DNA of 64,000 nucleotides from Torymus aiolomorphi (GCA_036365515.1 CM070877.1:84914522-84978521), one strand, 5' to 3'; shown: positions 29,597 through 43,183, numbered from the stretch's first letter. A program made the numbers and translations. The notes: generated by a model from the letters alone, not told the origin.

Positions 29597-31858
29597 ATGA
29601 ATCTGGAGATTCTACGCCTGATACCCTGCCAGCTTAAGGAGATGCTAAAGGATAAACAGCTGAGCACTCAAGGAGATATGGGCGCGCGTCAAGATCGACT
29701 GTTACGTGCCAGCATGAGAGAAGCTGGTCTGCAACCCCATGAGATACCGCGGTATGAGAACGACCGATTAGAGAGATCACATCAAGACAGGGAGCCGACG
29801 AGTGAGGAGGAGATGCCTGAACACCAGAAGCTTAAAAAATGGCGAGGCAGGAAGCCCAAGGTGACCAGGGAAGAAACCGAGGAGAGCGCTGTGACGACGG
29901 ACGATGGATCACAAATGAGCTCGTGTCTGAAACAGATGGAGATTAACGAAATTGTGGGACTAGTACGGCCTGTCACCTCGACTTCAGGGATTGTTGCGAA
30001 GGGAACGCGCACCGCCAGCTATTCGACAGCTACCCTACCCACGATTGGAATATCCACCGCCAGTGATGCGACAACCTCGTTAACTACAGCATTTCCCGTC
30101 CGCACCATGGCCCAGCGGGGTGAGGCAAACCCCTTGCAGGACCCCTTGCACTGTCTTAGAGTCGCCCCGAAGTTGCAGAATTACTGGATGGGCAAAGCAA
30201 GACGATGACAAATGAGCACGCTGGGAGTACAGTACATGCCTACCATCACCACGCCTCGCAGAAGAATAGCCACGGAGGTAAGCCTCGGCCACGGAGTATC
30301 GTCAACGCAACCATCGCCGCTGACGCAACCACCCATGGCCTCAGTCACAGTGCCGTCCGTGTCAGAAAGTCCAAAGCAACAGCTAATAGCGCCGTTCACC
30401 CGCACTTCAGAGTCAGTCCATGAGGATTTGTACGCCGATGGATGGAACAACGGAGAAGGGACATCAAGCGAGGTAGAAGAAGTAGATGCTTATACGAGGG
30501 CGAGGCTTACGCAAATCGCTACGAGATTTGCAACTACTAAGCCACGAGAAGGACGAAACGTCGAGTCGAGGAATGTGCAAGCGCCGACCGAAGCTGCGCG
30601 TAAACCACGCATCACGCCCCAGCAAAGGAACATCATATCTCCGCGATGGTTGATCCAAAACGAATTTAGTGTAAGGAGCAAGACTCGCACCAATCCGCCT
30701 CGAACTGCCAGAGGAAGTGGGTTAGAAGAAAGAGAGATAACAACGAAGGAGGAGGTCGCAAAGCGACAGACAACGTCCCCGTCGGACACGCAGCCCATCG
30801 GAGAGCAGCTCGTCGTTAGAGAGCAGCGAGGATGACAGCTCATCCAGCAGCGGAAGCCGCAGCGACGAAGTGAATTGGAGATCACGGCGCAGACACCGAG
30901 ATGCGAGACGAAATTGGAAGTGCCGACGAGAGGTGCAAGCATGGAGAACACAATTCTCGGGGGAAGATAAAGAAGGCCCCGAAGAATTCTTGACCATGCT
31001 ATCGGTATAGCGAAGGAAATAGAGCATGGCGGATAAGGACTTGTTGCAAGCCTTACCGAGCGTTCTGGCCAAGAGCGCGTTACGGAGGTACCTCACGAAC
31101 CAAGTTACATGCCCGCACGTAAGCCAAAGGGGAAAACATCACCAACTTCCTGTTATGTTTCAGGTATATCGTTGGGCATTTCAAACGCCCGCCGCCGGAT
31201 AGAAAGCTAGTGAAAATCGCATATAAGAATACTCTGCCAGAATACAGAGCAGCCCTTTTCGACAAGAAGGTGACGTCGCTGCAGATGATCAAGGACTATG
31301 GAGTGAAGTTAGAACTCCAGATGGAGATAGTTCGGAGACACTCGCCGCCGAAACCAAAGGATAAAATGAAGGCGCAGGGAGCCGCGTTCGAGAAGAGTAA
31401 TCGCACCGCCAAAGTGGCAGCAACGGCCGAAGTAGAGGGAGACACGAGCACCAGCGAGGAGGAAACGGCTGCCCGTGGACCTCGAGTCAAAGGGAAGAAG
31501 GGTAAACGGACCAAAGGAGAGAAGACGCAGGAAGAAGTTGCCGTCGTGGATTCAAAACGGCTACCCGCTATTCGCCGACAATGGCTCTACCACCGCCTAC
31601 ATCGCAAACGAGTAAAGACACCGCCCCGCCATCGAGTAATCCGGCAACCTATGGGAGAAACGGCGGCGATCAACGACGAGGGAGGGGGAAATACAATCGT
31701 GGACGAAACTACAGGCCCCCAATAGACGATGGAGCACGTTGAAACGACGACAACGCCCGATTCGTGGGGGTATGTTACATCTGTGAGGAGATAGGACACT
31801 GAGCGAATCGGTGCCCTCGGAGGGAGCGTAACGTGTGCCACCAGGTAGGACATTGGAA
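29597..31858 (+). pseudogene. Gypsy B gag remnant with SAP-like motif and broken zinc knuckle
   Basis: ATG at 29597. LKEMLKDKQLSTQGDMGARQ reads like a SAP motif near the N-terminus. Then a long Ser/Thr/Pro/Arg-rich region, followed by a capsid-like part (WRTQFSGEDKEGPEEFL, then IAYKNTLPEYRAALFDKKV). A zinc knuckle CYICEEIGH-stop-ANRCP sits at about 31766-31800, with the residue after His turned into TGA. Multiple frameshifts. Sequence jumps at about 31858 straight into the end of the reverse transcriptase. Confidence 0.7.
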
Positions 31859-33415
31859 ATAAATCGGGACAAGTGCGAGTTTTGCTGCTCACGGGTCACC
31901 TATTTGGGATTTTTGCTCGACCATGAAGGCCTCCGCCCCGACCCAAAGCGCGTCGCGGCTCTGCTGAATTACCCGACACCTACGAACTTACGCCAGCTGA
32001 GAGGATTTCTGGGGATCGTAAACTGGTATGAGCAGTTCATAAAACATTGTGCGGAATTGAAGGTGCCTCTGTTGAAGCTATTGCGGAAAGCGCAGAAGTG
32101 AATCTGGAGAGAAGAACAGCGAGAGGCTTTCGACGAGTTGAAGAGGGCTCTCACGACCGCCCCGGTGCTCGCCCGCCCAGATTTTAGCAAACCTTTTATA
32201 GGTGCAGTGTTGGTGCAACAATACGAAGATGACGAACACCCAATCCTACACATCAGCCGCGCGCTGAATCCAGCCGAGCGACACTATACCATCACCGAAC
32301 GAGAGTGCTTAGCCTTCGTATGGTCCCTGAAGAAGCTACGCCTCTACCTCGAAAGCTATGTTTTCACAGCCGTCACCGACCACAGCGCCCTCAAGTGGCT
32401 GAGAACCATGAAAGAGCCAACAGGCAGATTGACGAGGTGGGCCCTAGAGTTGCAGCAATGGGATTTTGACATCGTCCATCGGAAAGGCACGATGCACAAA
32501 GTCCCAGACGCCCTTTCACGGATGTTTGATGAGGATAATGTAGAGGTGGCAGAACTGGGGGAGATCACCCCGACCAGTGGTACGTCCAGAAGCGACAAGA
32601 TGTTGCCCAGTACCCGACGAAGTATGCTGATTGGCGGGTGGAAGACGAACTGCTGTATAAATATAAGAAAGATCCCCTGTTGGATCCAGTAACCGATGGC
32701 GGAGAAGGGTGGCACCTAGTGGTGCCCCTAGAGAAGCGAGAAAGAGTACTGCAAGACAGCCACTGCATCACGTCTGCCGGCCATTTAGGAGTCGAAAAAA
32801 CCTACGATCGAGTGGCTCGCGAGTATTTTTGGCCCGGGGTGTACCGAGATGTCTACGATTTTGTACGCACATGCGAGAGTTGCCAGCGGTATAAGAGTTT
32901 GCAGCAAAGCCCCCAAGGAATGATGGGAAGACGAGTGGTAGAGCACCCTTGGTGAGTCGTAGCCGCCGATATGATAGAACTATCTCGCAGCAAGAGCTAG
33001 TACAAATACGTGTTATTGATGCAGAATTTATTTACGAGGTGGCTGGAGCTGAAGCCTCTGAGGAAGGCAGATGGGAAAACGGTATCGCGAGCACTAGAAG
33101 AACTGATATTATTTAGGTGAGAAACGCCCAAGTATCTATTGACGGATAATAGCAAGGAATTTGACAATCAGGTGCTACGGAAGACGCTAGAAGAATACAG
33201 AATCCGTGATGTAACAACTCCCCCATACGATCCTCAGGCCAACCCCGTGGAGCAGACCAACCAAACCCTGAAGACCATGATTGCCACGTTTGTTGACGGA
33301 AATCATCGAAACTAGGACGCTCATCTCCACGAGTTTGGCCATGCGATCAACACCGCGCTGCAAACCAGCCTTAAGACATCGCCTGCTTTTTAAGCGCCCT
33401 AAAGGATCTAGTAGC
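31858..33415 (+). pseudogene. Gypsy B RT end, RNase H and integrase (first part)
   Basis: Begins with the RT connection (KCEFCCSRVTYLGFLLDHEGLRPDP, RGFLGIVNWYEQF). RNase H follows (ERECLAFVWSLKKLR, TDHSALKWLR, KVPDALSRMF), with the first DAS block partly deleted. The integrase has an HHCC finger (HCITSAGHLG...CESCQRYK) and the DDE triad positions AADMIEL, LTDNSKEF and NPVEQTNQTL, all acidic. Stops (e.g. TGA 32099, HPW-stop) and a frameshift near 32640 break it. It ends where the copia element is inserted and resumes at 40991. Confidence 0.8.
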
Positions 33416-33420
33416 AAAAC

Positions 33421-33646
33421 TGTTGAATAAAGGACACACAAAATGGATAGAATAAAAGAGTTTATTTAAAAGACTTAATCTAAGATACAGTATGACTACA
33501 CTGGGCGCGGGCCATTCTCGGTCTACCGACAAGTTTGCAGGAGCGTCGCGCTCGCCCGTCGGCTTTCACACGTATGGGGTGGGGAGACACACATGTGTAC
33601 ATACGTGTGTCTCGCGCTATACAATATAATATGTATATTCTCAACA
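33421..33646 (-). repeat. copia 3' LTR
   Basis: 226 bp, TGTTGAATAAAGG...ATTCTCAACA on the plus strand; it matches 37790-38003 plus 40968-40985 with about a dozen differences. A purine run (AAGGAGG on the minus strand) lies just inside it, as expected for a polypurine tract. Confidence 0.9.
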
Positions 33647-33890
33647 GGCCTCCTTACATTTATATTGTACTATTTTATCATTTTCATTTTACATTTAACA
33701 ATTCTCTGAATTTAACAAACTTATCTTTACATAATGCTTTCGTGAATACATCGGCTATATTATTTTCTGAGTCGATTTTTACAATTTCAATCTCTTTGTT
33801 TTTAACGCCCTCGTGTACATAATGGTAATGAATCTCAATGTGTTTTGAATTTTTCGTAAAGTTTCCAAAGTTCGCTATATTTATCGCACC

Positions 33891-36800
33891 TCAATTATCT
33901 TCATAAATCTTTATTCGTTTTTCAATATCCAAGTCAATCGTTTTTAATAATTCTTTTAGATATTTCAATTCGCTTACTATTTCAGATAATGCAACGTACA
34001 CTGCATATGTCGAAGCCTTCGTTATACATTTTTGTTTTCGCGACTTCCAATCAATTACATTCCCACAAACTCGAATTACATAACCTGATGTAGACTTCCT
34101 ATCAACATTGTCTCCAGCCCAATCTGCGTCTACATAGCCATCAATTATTTCACAATTTTTATTTCTCTTATATTGTAAACTTAATTTTTTCGTTAAATAC
34201 AAATACTTCAAAATTCGTAATGCATATTTCCAATGTGTCTCGGTGTAACAATTTTGGAATCTACTTAAGTAATTTACGCTATGACTAATGTGTGATCGAG
34301 TGCCAGAACTAACATATAATAATGCGCCAATTAAATTCCTATATTTTATATTTGGTTCGAACTCTTTGGAATTTTCAATTTTTAAATTTGTCTTCATCGC
34401 AGTGCTATACAATTTACTATTTGTTATATTATATCTCTCGGACAGTGCTTCTATATATTTTGTCTGATATAACTTCATTTCATTTTTATTATAATCGTAA
34501 TCTACTTGAATTCCAAGATATTCTTTTATTTCGCCTAAATCTTTCATTTTAAATTTATCTGACAATAATTTTTTAATCTTTTGAATTTTCAACTTATCTT
34601 TTCTGCAAATTAGCAAATCATCTACGTAGATTAGTAGGTAAATAATATTGTCTCCTTCATCGAGAACATATAAACACAATTCTACATTATTTTTCTTGAA
34701 ACCTATTTTTGTTACATACTCGTCAAAGCATTCATACCAATCTCTTGGGCTTTCTCTTAATCCATACAAAGCTTTATATAATTTTAACACTCTTTTCGTG
34801 CCATCTTCATAACCTTTAGGTTGATTAACATATACCTCTGTAGTCACTTTGCCATTTAGAAATGCAGTTTCAACATCCATTTGCTCTATTATTAATCTAT
34901 TTTGACAACAGTATGAAAGAAGTATTTTTAATGTTTGACTCTTAGCTACTGGAGCGTATATGTCATCAATTACATCAGTTTGCTGAAAGCCTCTTACAAA
35001 TAGTCTAGCCTTATATCTATTATCTGATTTCTTAGCGTAAACCCATTTCATATCTAGTACTTTTTTCTTTCTTTTTTATCAACTAACGACCAAGTTTTAT
35101 TTTTATTAATACAGTCAATTTCTTTATCCATGGCTTCTTGCCAATTACTCTCTTTACTATTCATCGTCTCCTCAAATGTACAAGACGTATCTACTCTACA
35201 GTATCTTACATAAATATTATAGCTTTCCTTTTCTGGGTATCTTATAGGACTTTTCTTATCACGCGTAGATTTTCGCGGAACTTTCAATGTTGCGTTTTCT
35301 GTATCTTTACATTTTCCCGAAGGTTGATGTAACGATAAATTATTCTTTTATTTTACTTTACCTTGTTGCTCTTCGGATTCATTCGCGTTTTCAAAGACAT
35401 TATCCGATAAATCATCGTTTGTACTTGCATCACTTTCTGTACTATCATCGTTATCAATATTATCTTTATAATCAATACCAATGCATTTAACATCTCTTTC
35501 TATAATATCCACATGCCTTACAACAATTATTTTATTATTTATAAGTACTCTATAGCCTACATCACTATAACCTAACAATATTCCCATTTCAGCTTTTTGA
35601 TCCCATTTAGACAATCTTTTTTGTTCCGGTTTTCTTACAAAAACTTTACTCCCATACAACTGTAAATGTTCGACATTTGGTCTCTTTCTAAAAAATATTT
35701 CATAAGGTGTTTTTCTTTCAATCGTATTTGCTAACGTACGATTTTTCAAATACGTCGCGGCACATATTATTTCTGGCCAGTAGCATTTGTGTACTTTTGC
35801 CTCTGATAGTAAACATCGCGCTTTATCCATTATTGTTCTATTAAATCTTTCAGCTGTGCCGTTTAATTCGTGCACATACATCGGACAATTATTAATAATA
35901 ATACCATTTTCTTTGGCAAATTTATAAAACCGATTATTTAAGTATTCTTTCCCGTTATCACATCTCAATATTTTTATTCTTTTTCCGGTTAAATTTTCAG
36001 TTTCATTTACAAATTGAAATAAACAATCAAAAACTTTCTCTTTAGTCTTTATGCAATAAACTTTAGCTATTTTACTATAATCATCAATAAAAGAAACGAA
36101 ATATTTTTCTCCGTTAAACCCAGTAGTTTTAAAGGGACCGCATACATATGTATGTATAATTTCTAATATATCTTTCGCTTTTGTTCTGTTATTAGTATCT
36201 TATTTTCAATACAAGTTTTACATTTCATAAATTCAGATTCAAGTTCATTTGGAACGCCCGTTAATAACTGCTGTTTACATATCGTATCCAAATATCTAAA
36301 ATTTACGTGACCTAACACTCTATGCCATCTTTCCTTTTGACTCATGTTATTATTCTGTTCGGCACTATTTACACAACTTATATTCCTTGCCAATTTACTG
36401 TTCATCTTATATGTATCATTAAATTTAAATGCTATTGCAGTTAATTTATTATCACTATCTATAATTTTTGCAACTTTTCCTTTCAAAATTACCGTATTCT
36501 TATTATTCGTTAATTTTCCAACACTTATTAAATTAGCATTCATTTCCTTAGCAAAATAAACATTGTTAATATTAACTTTATTTTGCTTCCCGAAGGTGAC
36601 AAAATAAAGAGATAGAGTTCCTATCTTTGTAGCTTTTATAGCTCTATTATCACCGAGATAAATATTTACCGGTTCTTTTAAACTGATACATTTTTCAAAA
36701 TAATTTTCGTTATTTATAATATGATCAGAACATCCGCTATCGAGTATCCACTCTATCTCGCTCATACCTGACCTATTCGTTTCGTTTGTGTACACAACGT

Positions 36801-37585
36801 GTGTCGACGCTATCCATGCGTTCGCACCTTCGCCGCTCTGTTCGCTCGTGGTGGTTCCTTGTTGTCCATGGAATTTTCCGCGTCCTCTGCCATAATGGTC
36901 TCTTCCCGCTATGCCTCGGCTGTGACCACGTGTCGATCCTCTCCATGAGCTGCCGTTGCTACCTGCTTGTCCTCCATCTTGGCAATCTCGTGCGAAATGA
37001 CCAGGTTTTCCGCACTTATAGCAGTTTCCCTTTCATACAGTAAATACATTCGTACTTCTCTCGTTATGCTCTTTTCGATTCTTCATTTCAGCTAGCTTAA
37101 TTTTGTTACTTATGTAATCAGCCGTTTGTTCTTCTTCTTTCAATGTATCAAGCAAATCACCTATATAACTGTATGATTCTGGTAACGTGTTGAGCATATA
37201 ATTCAATTTTTCTTTTTCGCTTATTTTAGCACCCGCGCCTTTTACCTCATTTACCGCTTTTTCAAAATCACTGAAAAATGCCTCGGAATCACTATAGTTT
37301 CTCAATCTTAATTTCTCCAGTCTATTCCTGCAGACTATTCATAATTTTGTATGCTGTTTCTTCTTCACAACCAAATACTAATTGTTTATCTGATATCGCA
37401 CTATAAATTATATTTATTGCTTTCAAATCATTCTGTTTCCATTCTTCTACTTTGTCTGTTTCACTCTTTTCTCTTTCTATCACAATTTCACATTTTTTGA
37501 GCTTCATGTACATTTGGATCCTCCTTTTCCACATACTGTAGTTACCGCCATCGAATACTGGTATTGTTATATGTTTTCTATCCAT
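33891..37585 (-). pseudogene. copia gag-pol polyprotein, few breaks
   Basis: From 37585: gag (MDRKHITIPVFDGGNYSMWK), zinc knuckle CYKCGKPGHFARDC near 37030-36990, protease with LDSGCSDHI, integrase with HRVLGHVNF zinc region and DDE blocks FIDDYSK, RCDNGKEYL and NGTAERFNR, then RT with VDVETAFLNG-like and LIYVDDLLI, and RNase H with DADWAGD and KSTSGYV. Breaks: frameshifts near 37315, 36180 and 35055 and one TAA at 35348. All key catalytic residues seen are kept. The protein would copy and integrate the element from virus-like particles. It is the least decayed LTR element here. Confidence 0.85.
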
Positions 37586-37789
37586 TTCGTCTTCTTGATT
37601 ATTCCTTCTTGTTCAGAATCTTTCTTTTCTTGCTTGACCTTCGGTGTTGTGGCTTCTTCCTTCGACTTGAGCGTTCCTTCGTGCTCGGAGTCTTTTTCTT
37701 CCCTTTTGTCAGGCGTCTTGATATAAGCACTCTATCTTTTCCCGAAGGTTAAGATAGAGAGCTGAGAAAGAACCACTGACCTGCTACCA

Positions 37790-38003
37790 TGTTCAATAAA
37801 GGACACACAAATTGAATAGAATACAAGAGTTTATTTTAAAGACTTGATCTAAGATACAGTATGACTACACTTGGCACGGGCCATTCTCGGTCTACCGACA
37901 AGTTTGCAGGAGCGTCGCGCTCGCCCGTCGGCTCTCACACGTTATGGGGTGGGGAGACACACATGTGTACATACGTGTGTCTCGCGCTGTACAATATAAT
38001 ATG
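37790..38003 (-). repeat. copia 5' LTR, main part
   Basis: Matches 33421-33634. The remaining end of this LTR (ATATAATATTCTCAACA) lies at 40968-40985 beyond the Penelope insertion. Confidence 0.9.
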
Positions 38004-38087
38004 TTGAATGTATAACGCCATCCATTTTTATATTAAATAGTTGAGGACGATCTTTGGAGGCAAAATGAAATGATCTTATTTCTTTAC

Positions 38088-38128
38088 GGCAACGTTTCGT
38101 TGGCTTGGTACGCCAACCTCATCAGGCC
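38088..38128 (-). ncRNA. hammerhead-ribozyme-like motif (left end)
   Basis: Minus strand: GGC, CTGATGA, G, stem GTTGGC/GCCAAC with loop GTACCAA, GAAACGTT, GCC. Stem I GGC/GCC closes the fold. Core residues intact; one extra G before stem II. Confidence 0.55.
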
Positions 38129-38325
38129 TTTATTCAAAACACAGAAATAAATTAACATATAAAACTTTTTTTTAAAGACAATTAAACCACAAAGTGTAAA
38201 TACAAAAATCCAAATTACCGAAATTATAAACGTATATATCATACGTCGATCAGATGTTATTCTCGACTGAAAACAATAACACGTACACTGTATTTATATA
38301 CGCTGGACAATGTTTACATAAAGAG

Positions 38326-39000
38326 TTATACAGCATCAAGTTCGTTAATAATAGGAAAATACATTGTACTTAGTCTTTGGATATCTTCCTTTTTATTAAT
38401 ACTATTTTGATTGCTTTTTATATAGATCATTTCGGGAATCAGTATTTTTTTGTAATTGCTTTCAAAATCTAAAATGGATGTATTTTCCCAATCGAACTCA
38501 TGTTTGTTTTCTAATCGATGTGTACTGACAACAGACTCTTTATTTTTGTTTATTGTATATTCATTAATGCGTGTGTGTAACGATCTTTTAGTTTCTCCTA
38601 TGTATGTAGCAGAGCAATTTAGGCAATCAAATTTATACACCACATTAGTACGATCCCATTTTTTGGTTATGTCTTTGCCTAACCGAATGATCGAAGACAA
38701 ACTTTTATTCAATAATGGGATTGTACAAATGTTATAAGGTTTTAACATATTAGATAGACTATTAAAATCTTTGGTAAACGGTAAAGACAATTTTGGTAAT
38801 TTTTCATAGCAATTTTGGTGCGTATTATATGTAGTTTTTTAAATCTAATTTCGATATGTTTTTCTATAAACCACATAGGATAATCATTGTTACGTAAAAT
38901 CTTCTTTATGAGTTTTATATTGTCTAAGTTAAAATTAGAATCTGTGAGTAAAAACGCCCTATCAACTAGGTTAAAAATAATATTCTTTTTTTGCTGTGTT
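38326..39000 (-). pseudogene. inverted copy of Penelope RT end and GIY-YIG domain
   Basis: From 39000 down: TQQKKNIIFNLVDRAFLL (RT thumb), a frameshift near 38790, then SLPFTKDFNSLSNML, and a complete GIY-YIG end with NVVYKFDCLNCSATYIGETKRSLHTRINE and the conserved Glu in LIPEMIYI. It ends at FPIINELDAV. This arm keeps the nuclease C-terminus better than the plus-strand copy. Confidence 0.8.
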
Positions 39001-40660
39001 TCAAAAACGCATAATGATATTTTCTTTACAAAAGCAGATAAAGGCAATGTAACGGTTTGTTTAGAAAAATCCATCTATAACGAAAAGATGGTGAATCTAT
39101 TATCGGATGATAAAACATATAAAAAGATAAGTAAAAATCCACTGAAACGTTTAAAAGATGGAACATATAGTATGTTAAATTATTTAAATAATAATGGTTT
39201 TTTGTACAAAAATTTTCATAAAAATAGTTTAACTCAATCTGATATGACACTGGCAAAATATTATGGATTACCAAAGATTCATCAAATTGATGTACCGTTG
39301 CGTCCTATTGTTTCATTAGTTAGTAGCCCCACGTATTTCGTAGCAAAAATAGTATATCAAGAACTTAAGAATGCGATACCTAAGCCTAGTTCACATATCA
39401 ATAACAGTTTTGAATTGAAAGAAAAATTAAAAAATATAATAATAACGGATGAATACACTTTACTGTCATTAGACGTAACGTCGTTATTTACAAACATCTC
39501 GTGCGAATTAGTGTTGGATAGTTTAGATAGAAGAGCGGTTTCCATCCATAATCACTGTAAGATCCCGCTTGATGAATTAAAAGAATGCACCGCTTTTCTG
39601 TTTAATAATACGTTTTTTACTTTTAATGGTCAAACCTATCAACAAATTTATGGAACCCCGATGGGTTCACCGATTTCACCATTATTTGCGGACATTGTAA
39701 TGGATGATTTGGAAAAGAATTGCTTACGAGAATTAGAACTACATTATGACTGTATCACTATTTTTTATTACAGATATGTTGACGACACGCTTATTTGTGT
39801 TAAAAAACAACACATTGACACAGTGATAAAAGTTTTTAATGCTTATGACATAAATTTAAAATTTACTTCTGAACTAGAAGAGAATAAAAAAATTAATTTT
39901 TTAGATATGACATTAATTAGAACTGATAATAAAATTTCGACAAATTGGTACCAAAAACCGAGATCATCGGGACGTGTAATCAATTATTTTTCAAATCATC
40001 CAACACAGCAAAAAAAGAATATTATTTTTAACCTAGTTGATAGGGCGTTTTTACTCTCAGATTCTAATTTTCACTTAGACAATATAAAACTCATAAAGAA
40101 GATTTTACGTAACAATGATTATCCTATGTGGTTTATAGAAAAACATATCGAAATTAGATTTAAAAAATTTAAGTATGGTTATACATATAATACGCACCAA
40201 AATTGCTATGAAAAATTACGAAAATTGTCTTTACCGTTTACCAAAGATTTTAATAGTCTATCTAATATGTTAAAATCTTATAACATTTGTACAATCCCAT
40301 TATTGAATAAAAGTTTGTCTTCGATCATTCGGTTAGGCAGACATAACCAAAAAATGGGATCGTACTAATGTGGTGTATAAATTTGATTGCCTAAATTCCT
40401 CTGCTACATACATAGGAGAAACTAAAAGATCGTTACACACACGCATTAATGAACATAAAATAAACAAAAATAAAGAGTCTGTTGTCAGTACACATCGATT
40501 AGAAAACAAACATGAGTTCGATTGGGAAAATACATCCATTTTATTCTGATTTCCGAAATAATCTATATAAAAAGCAATCAAAATAGTATTAATAAAAAGG
40601 AAGATATCCAAAGACTAAGTACAATGTATTTTCCTATTATTAACGAACTTGATGTTGTAT
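39000..40660 (+). pseudogene. Penelope reverse transcriptase with GIY-YIG endonuclease
   Basis: The open frame 39000-40368 shows FTKADKGNVTVCLEKSIY, KIHQIDVPLRPIVS, SLDVTSLFTNI, TPMGSPISPLFADIVMD, and the active site YVDDTLI, then NFLDMTL and WYQKPRSSGR. A one-base shift near 40340 (IIRLG) separates it from NVVYKFDCLNSSATYIGETKRS and the rest of the GIY-YIG domain, which has lost a further few residues near 40545. The N-terminus before KADKGN is missing at the inversion junction, so it cannot be full length. The enzyme nicks and copies at the target. Confidence 0.85.
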
Positions 40661-40859
40661 AACTCTTTATGTAAACATTGTCCAGCGTATATAAATACAG
40701 TGTACGTGTTATTGTTTTCAGTCGAGAATAACATCTGATCGGCGTATGATATATACGTTTATAATTTCGGTAATTTTGATTTTTGTATTTACACTTTGTG
40801 GTTTAATTGTCTTTAAAAAAAAGTTTTATATGTTAATTTATTTCTGTGTTTTGAATAAA

Positions 40860-40900
40860 GGCCTGATGAGGTTGGCGTACTAAGCCAACGAAACGTTGCC
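40860..40900 (+). ncRNA. hammerhead-ribozyme-like motif (right end)
   Basis: GGC (40860-40862), CTGATGA (40863-40869), G, stem II 40871-40876/40884-40889, GAAAC (40890-40894), GTT cleavage triplet (40895-40897), GCC (40898-40900). Near-identical to the left-end copy. Confidence 0.6.
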
Positions 40901-40990
40901 ATAAAGAAATAAGATCATTTCATTTTGCCTCCAAAGATCGTCCTCAACTATTTAACAATATAATATGAATATAATATTCTCAACAAAAAC

Positions 40991-41320
40991 ACATAGATGA
41001 GAGTAGTCAAAGGCAGAGTAAATATTATAATCGAGGTAAGAAAGTAGTGGAATACACCGTAGGAGATAACGTTATGCGCTGCATGCACGTTTTATCGAAC
41101 GCCGCCCAGGGTTTCTCCGCAATCCTCGTACCGAAATATGAGGACCCGTACGAGATAACCGCGAAATTATCACCGACCGTGTATTTGTTAGAGATGGATG
41201 GTAGTAGGAGAAACGCAAAGGTGCCCGCAGAGTAGAGTAGGGGTAGAAGCATGCCGGCGAACGGGCGACCGGAAACGCGGCCTCGTTTTCCCCCCTCATT
41301 CCCCCCCAGAATTTTGATTT
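40991..41320 (+). pseudogene. Gypsy B integrase C-terminus
   Basis: VEYTVGDNV...VLSNAAQGFSAILVPKYEDPYEITAKLSPTVYLL is the basic GPY-type C-terminal integrase module, here with DPYEI, and aligns with GPYEILEKKGPNTYSLV of element A. It follows directly from 33415 when the copia element is removed. A TAG at 41233-41235 ends the recognisable part. Confidence 0.75.
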
Positions 41321-41374
41321 AGCAAGCTGCTGTATGAGAGCGATGTGTTCTATTTTCTGATTGTTTTTTTTGTG

Positions 41375-41398
41375 TTTTTTTTCTTTACCCCCTCCTAG
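41375..41398 (+). promoter_or_regulatory. strong 3' splice acceptor before ORF3 (gypsy B)
   Basis: A pyrimidine tract from about 41375 ends CCCCCTCCTAG at 41398, eleven bases before the ATG of ORF3 (41409). This fits a spliced subgenomic RNA for the third ORF, as gypsy env is expressed. Confidence 0.5.
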
Positions 41399-41408
41399 TA
41401 GGTACATC

Positions 41409-42799
<1,391 letters not shown>

Positions 42800-43183
42800 A
42801 GAGAGCACAGCCACCGCCCGAGTGAAGGGGAATGATACCGCCGGAGTGAGGTAGATGAAGGGAGCAAAGGAGTGTACCGCCGGTGGTGCAGAAGACTAGA
42901 ATGGACTACCGCCCTCACGCATAACACCACTTATAGGAGTAGTAAGTATCATAACGGACATAAAATGCAACCGTGGGCGGATGTAACTATGTTGTTTCAG
43001 GAAAACCAGCTCGGAGAGGGTAGCTGTGCAGCCGCCGCATATCCAATAACGTTTTAATTCTTTTATTTTCAGGTATGGAGGAGTGAGTCGGCTCGACAAC
43101 TTAGTCATATTATAATTGTAATTTAGTTAAGGATTAAAATCAATGTATGTAGTGAGGTGTCGGAGGGGAGGGTGATTGCCGAT
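42800..43183. other. gypsy B 3' non-coding region
   Basis: Contains four TACCGCC/CACCGCCC words (42800-42915), a second acceptor-like tract TTCTTTTATTTTCAG ending near 43074, and a polypurine run at 43159-43169. LINE sequence begins right after, so the 3' LTR is absent. Confidence 0.45.

Larger units (their letters stand above)
38004..40954 (+). mobile_element. Penelope-like element inserted in copia LTR, with inverted 3' copy
   Basis: ACAATATAATATG occurs at 37991-38003 and 40955-40967, a 13-bp target duplication. The plus-strand unit (about 39000-40954) carries reverse transcriptase and GIY-YIG; an inverted copy of its last 950 bp (38033-39000) is attached head-on at 39000, within the codons for PTQQKKN. 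Such inverted terminal copies are known from Penelope elements. Hammerhead-like motifs lie in both ends. Confidence 0.85.
33421..40985 (-). mobile_element. Copia-type LTR retrotransposon inserted in gypsy B
   Basis: Two LTRs, 5-bp target duplication AAAAC on both sides, and a gag-pol in copia order (protease, integrase, RT, RNase H) on the minus strand. The minus-strand sequence after the 5' LTR reads TGGTAGCAGGTCAGTGG, resembling the initiator-Met-type primer site used by copia elements. The 5' LTR is itself split by a Penelope element at 38004-40954; without it the copia is about 4.6 kb. Confidence 0.9.

Noticed and set aside
42872..43057. Plus-strand frame after ORF3 of gypsy B
   Set aside because: Short, no motif, lies in the 3' non-coding region.
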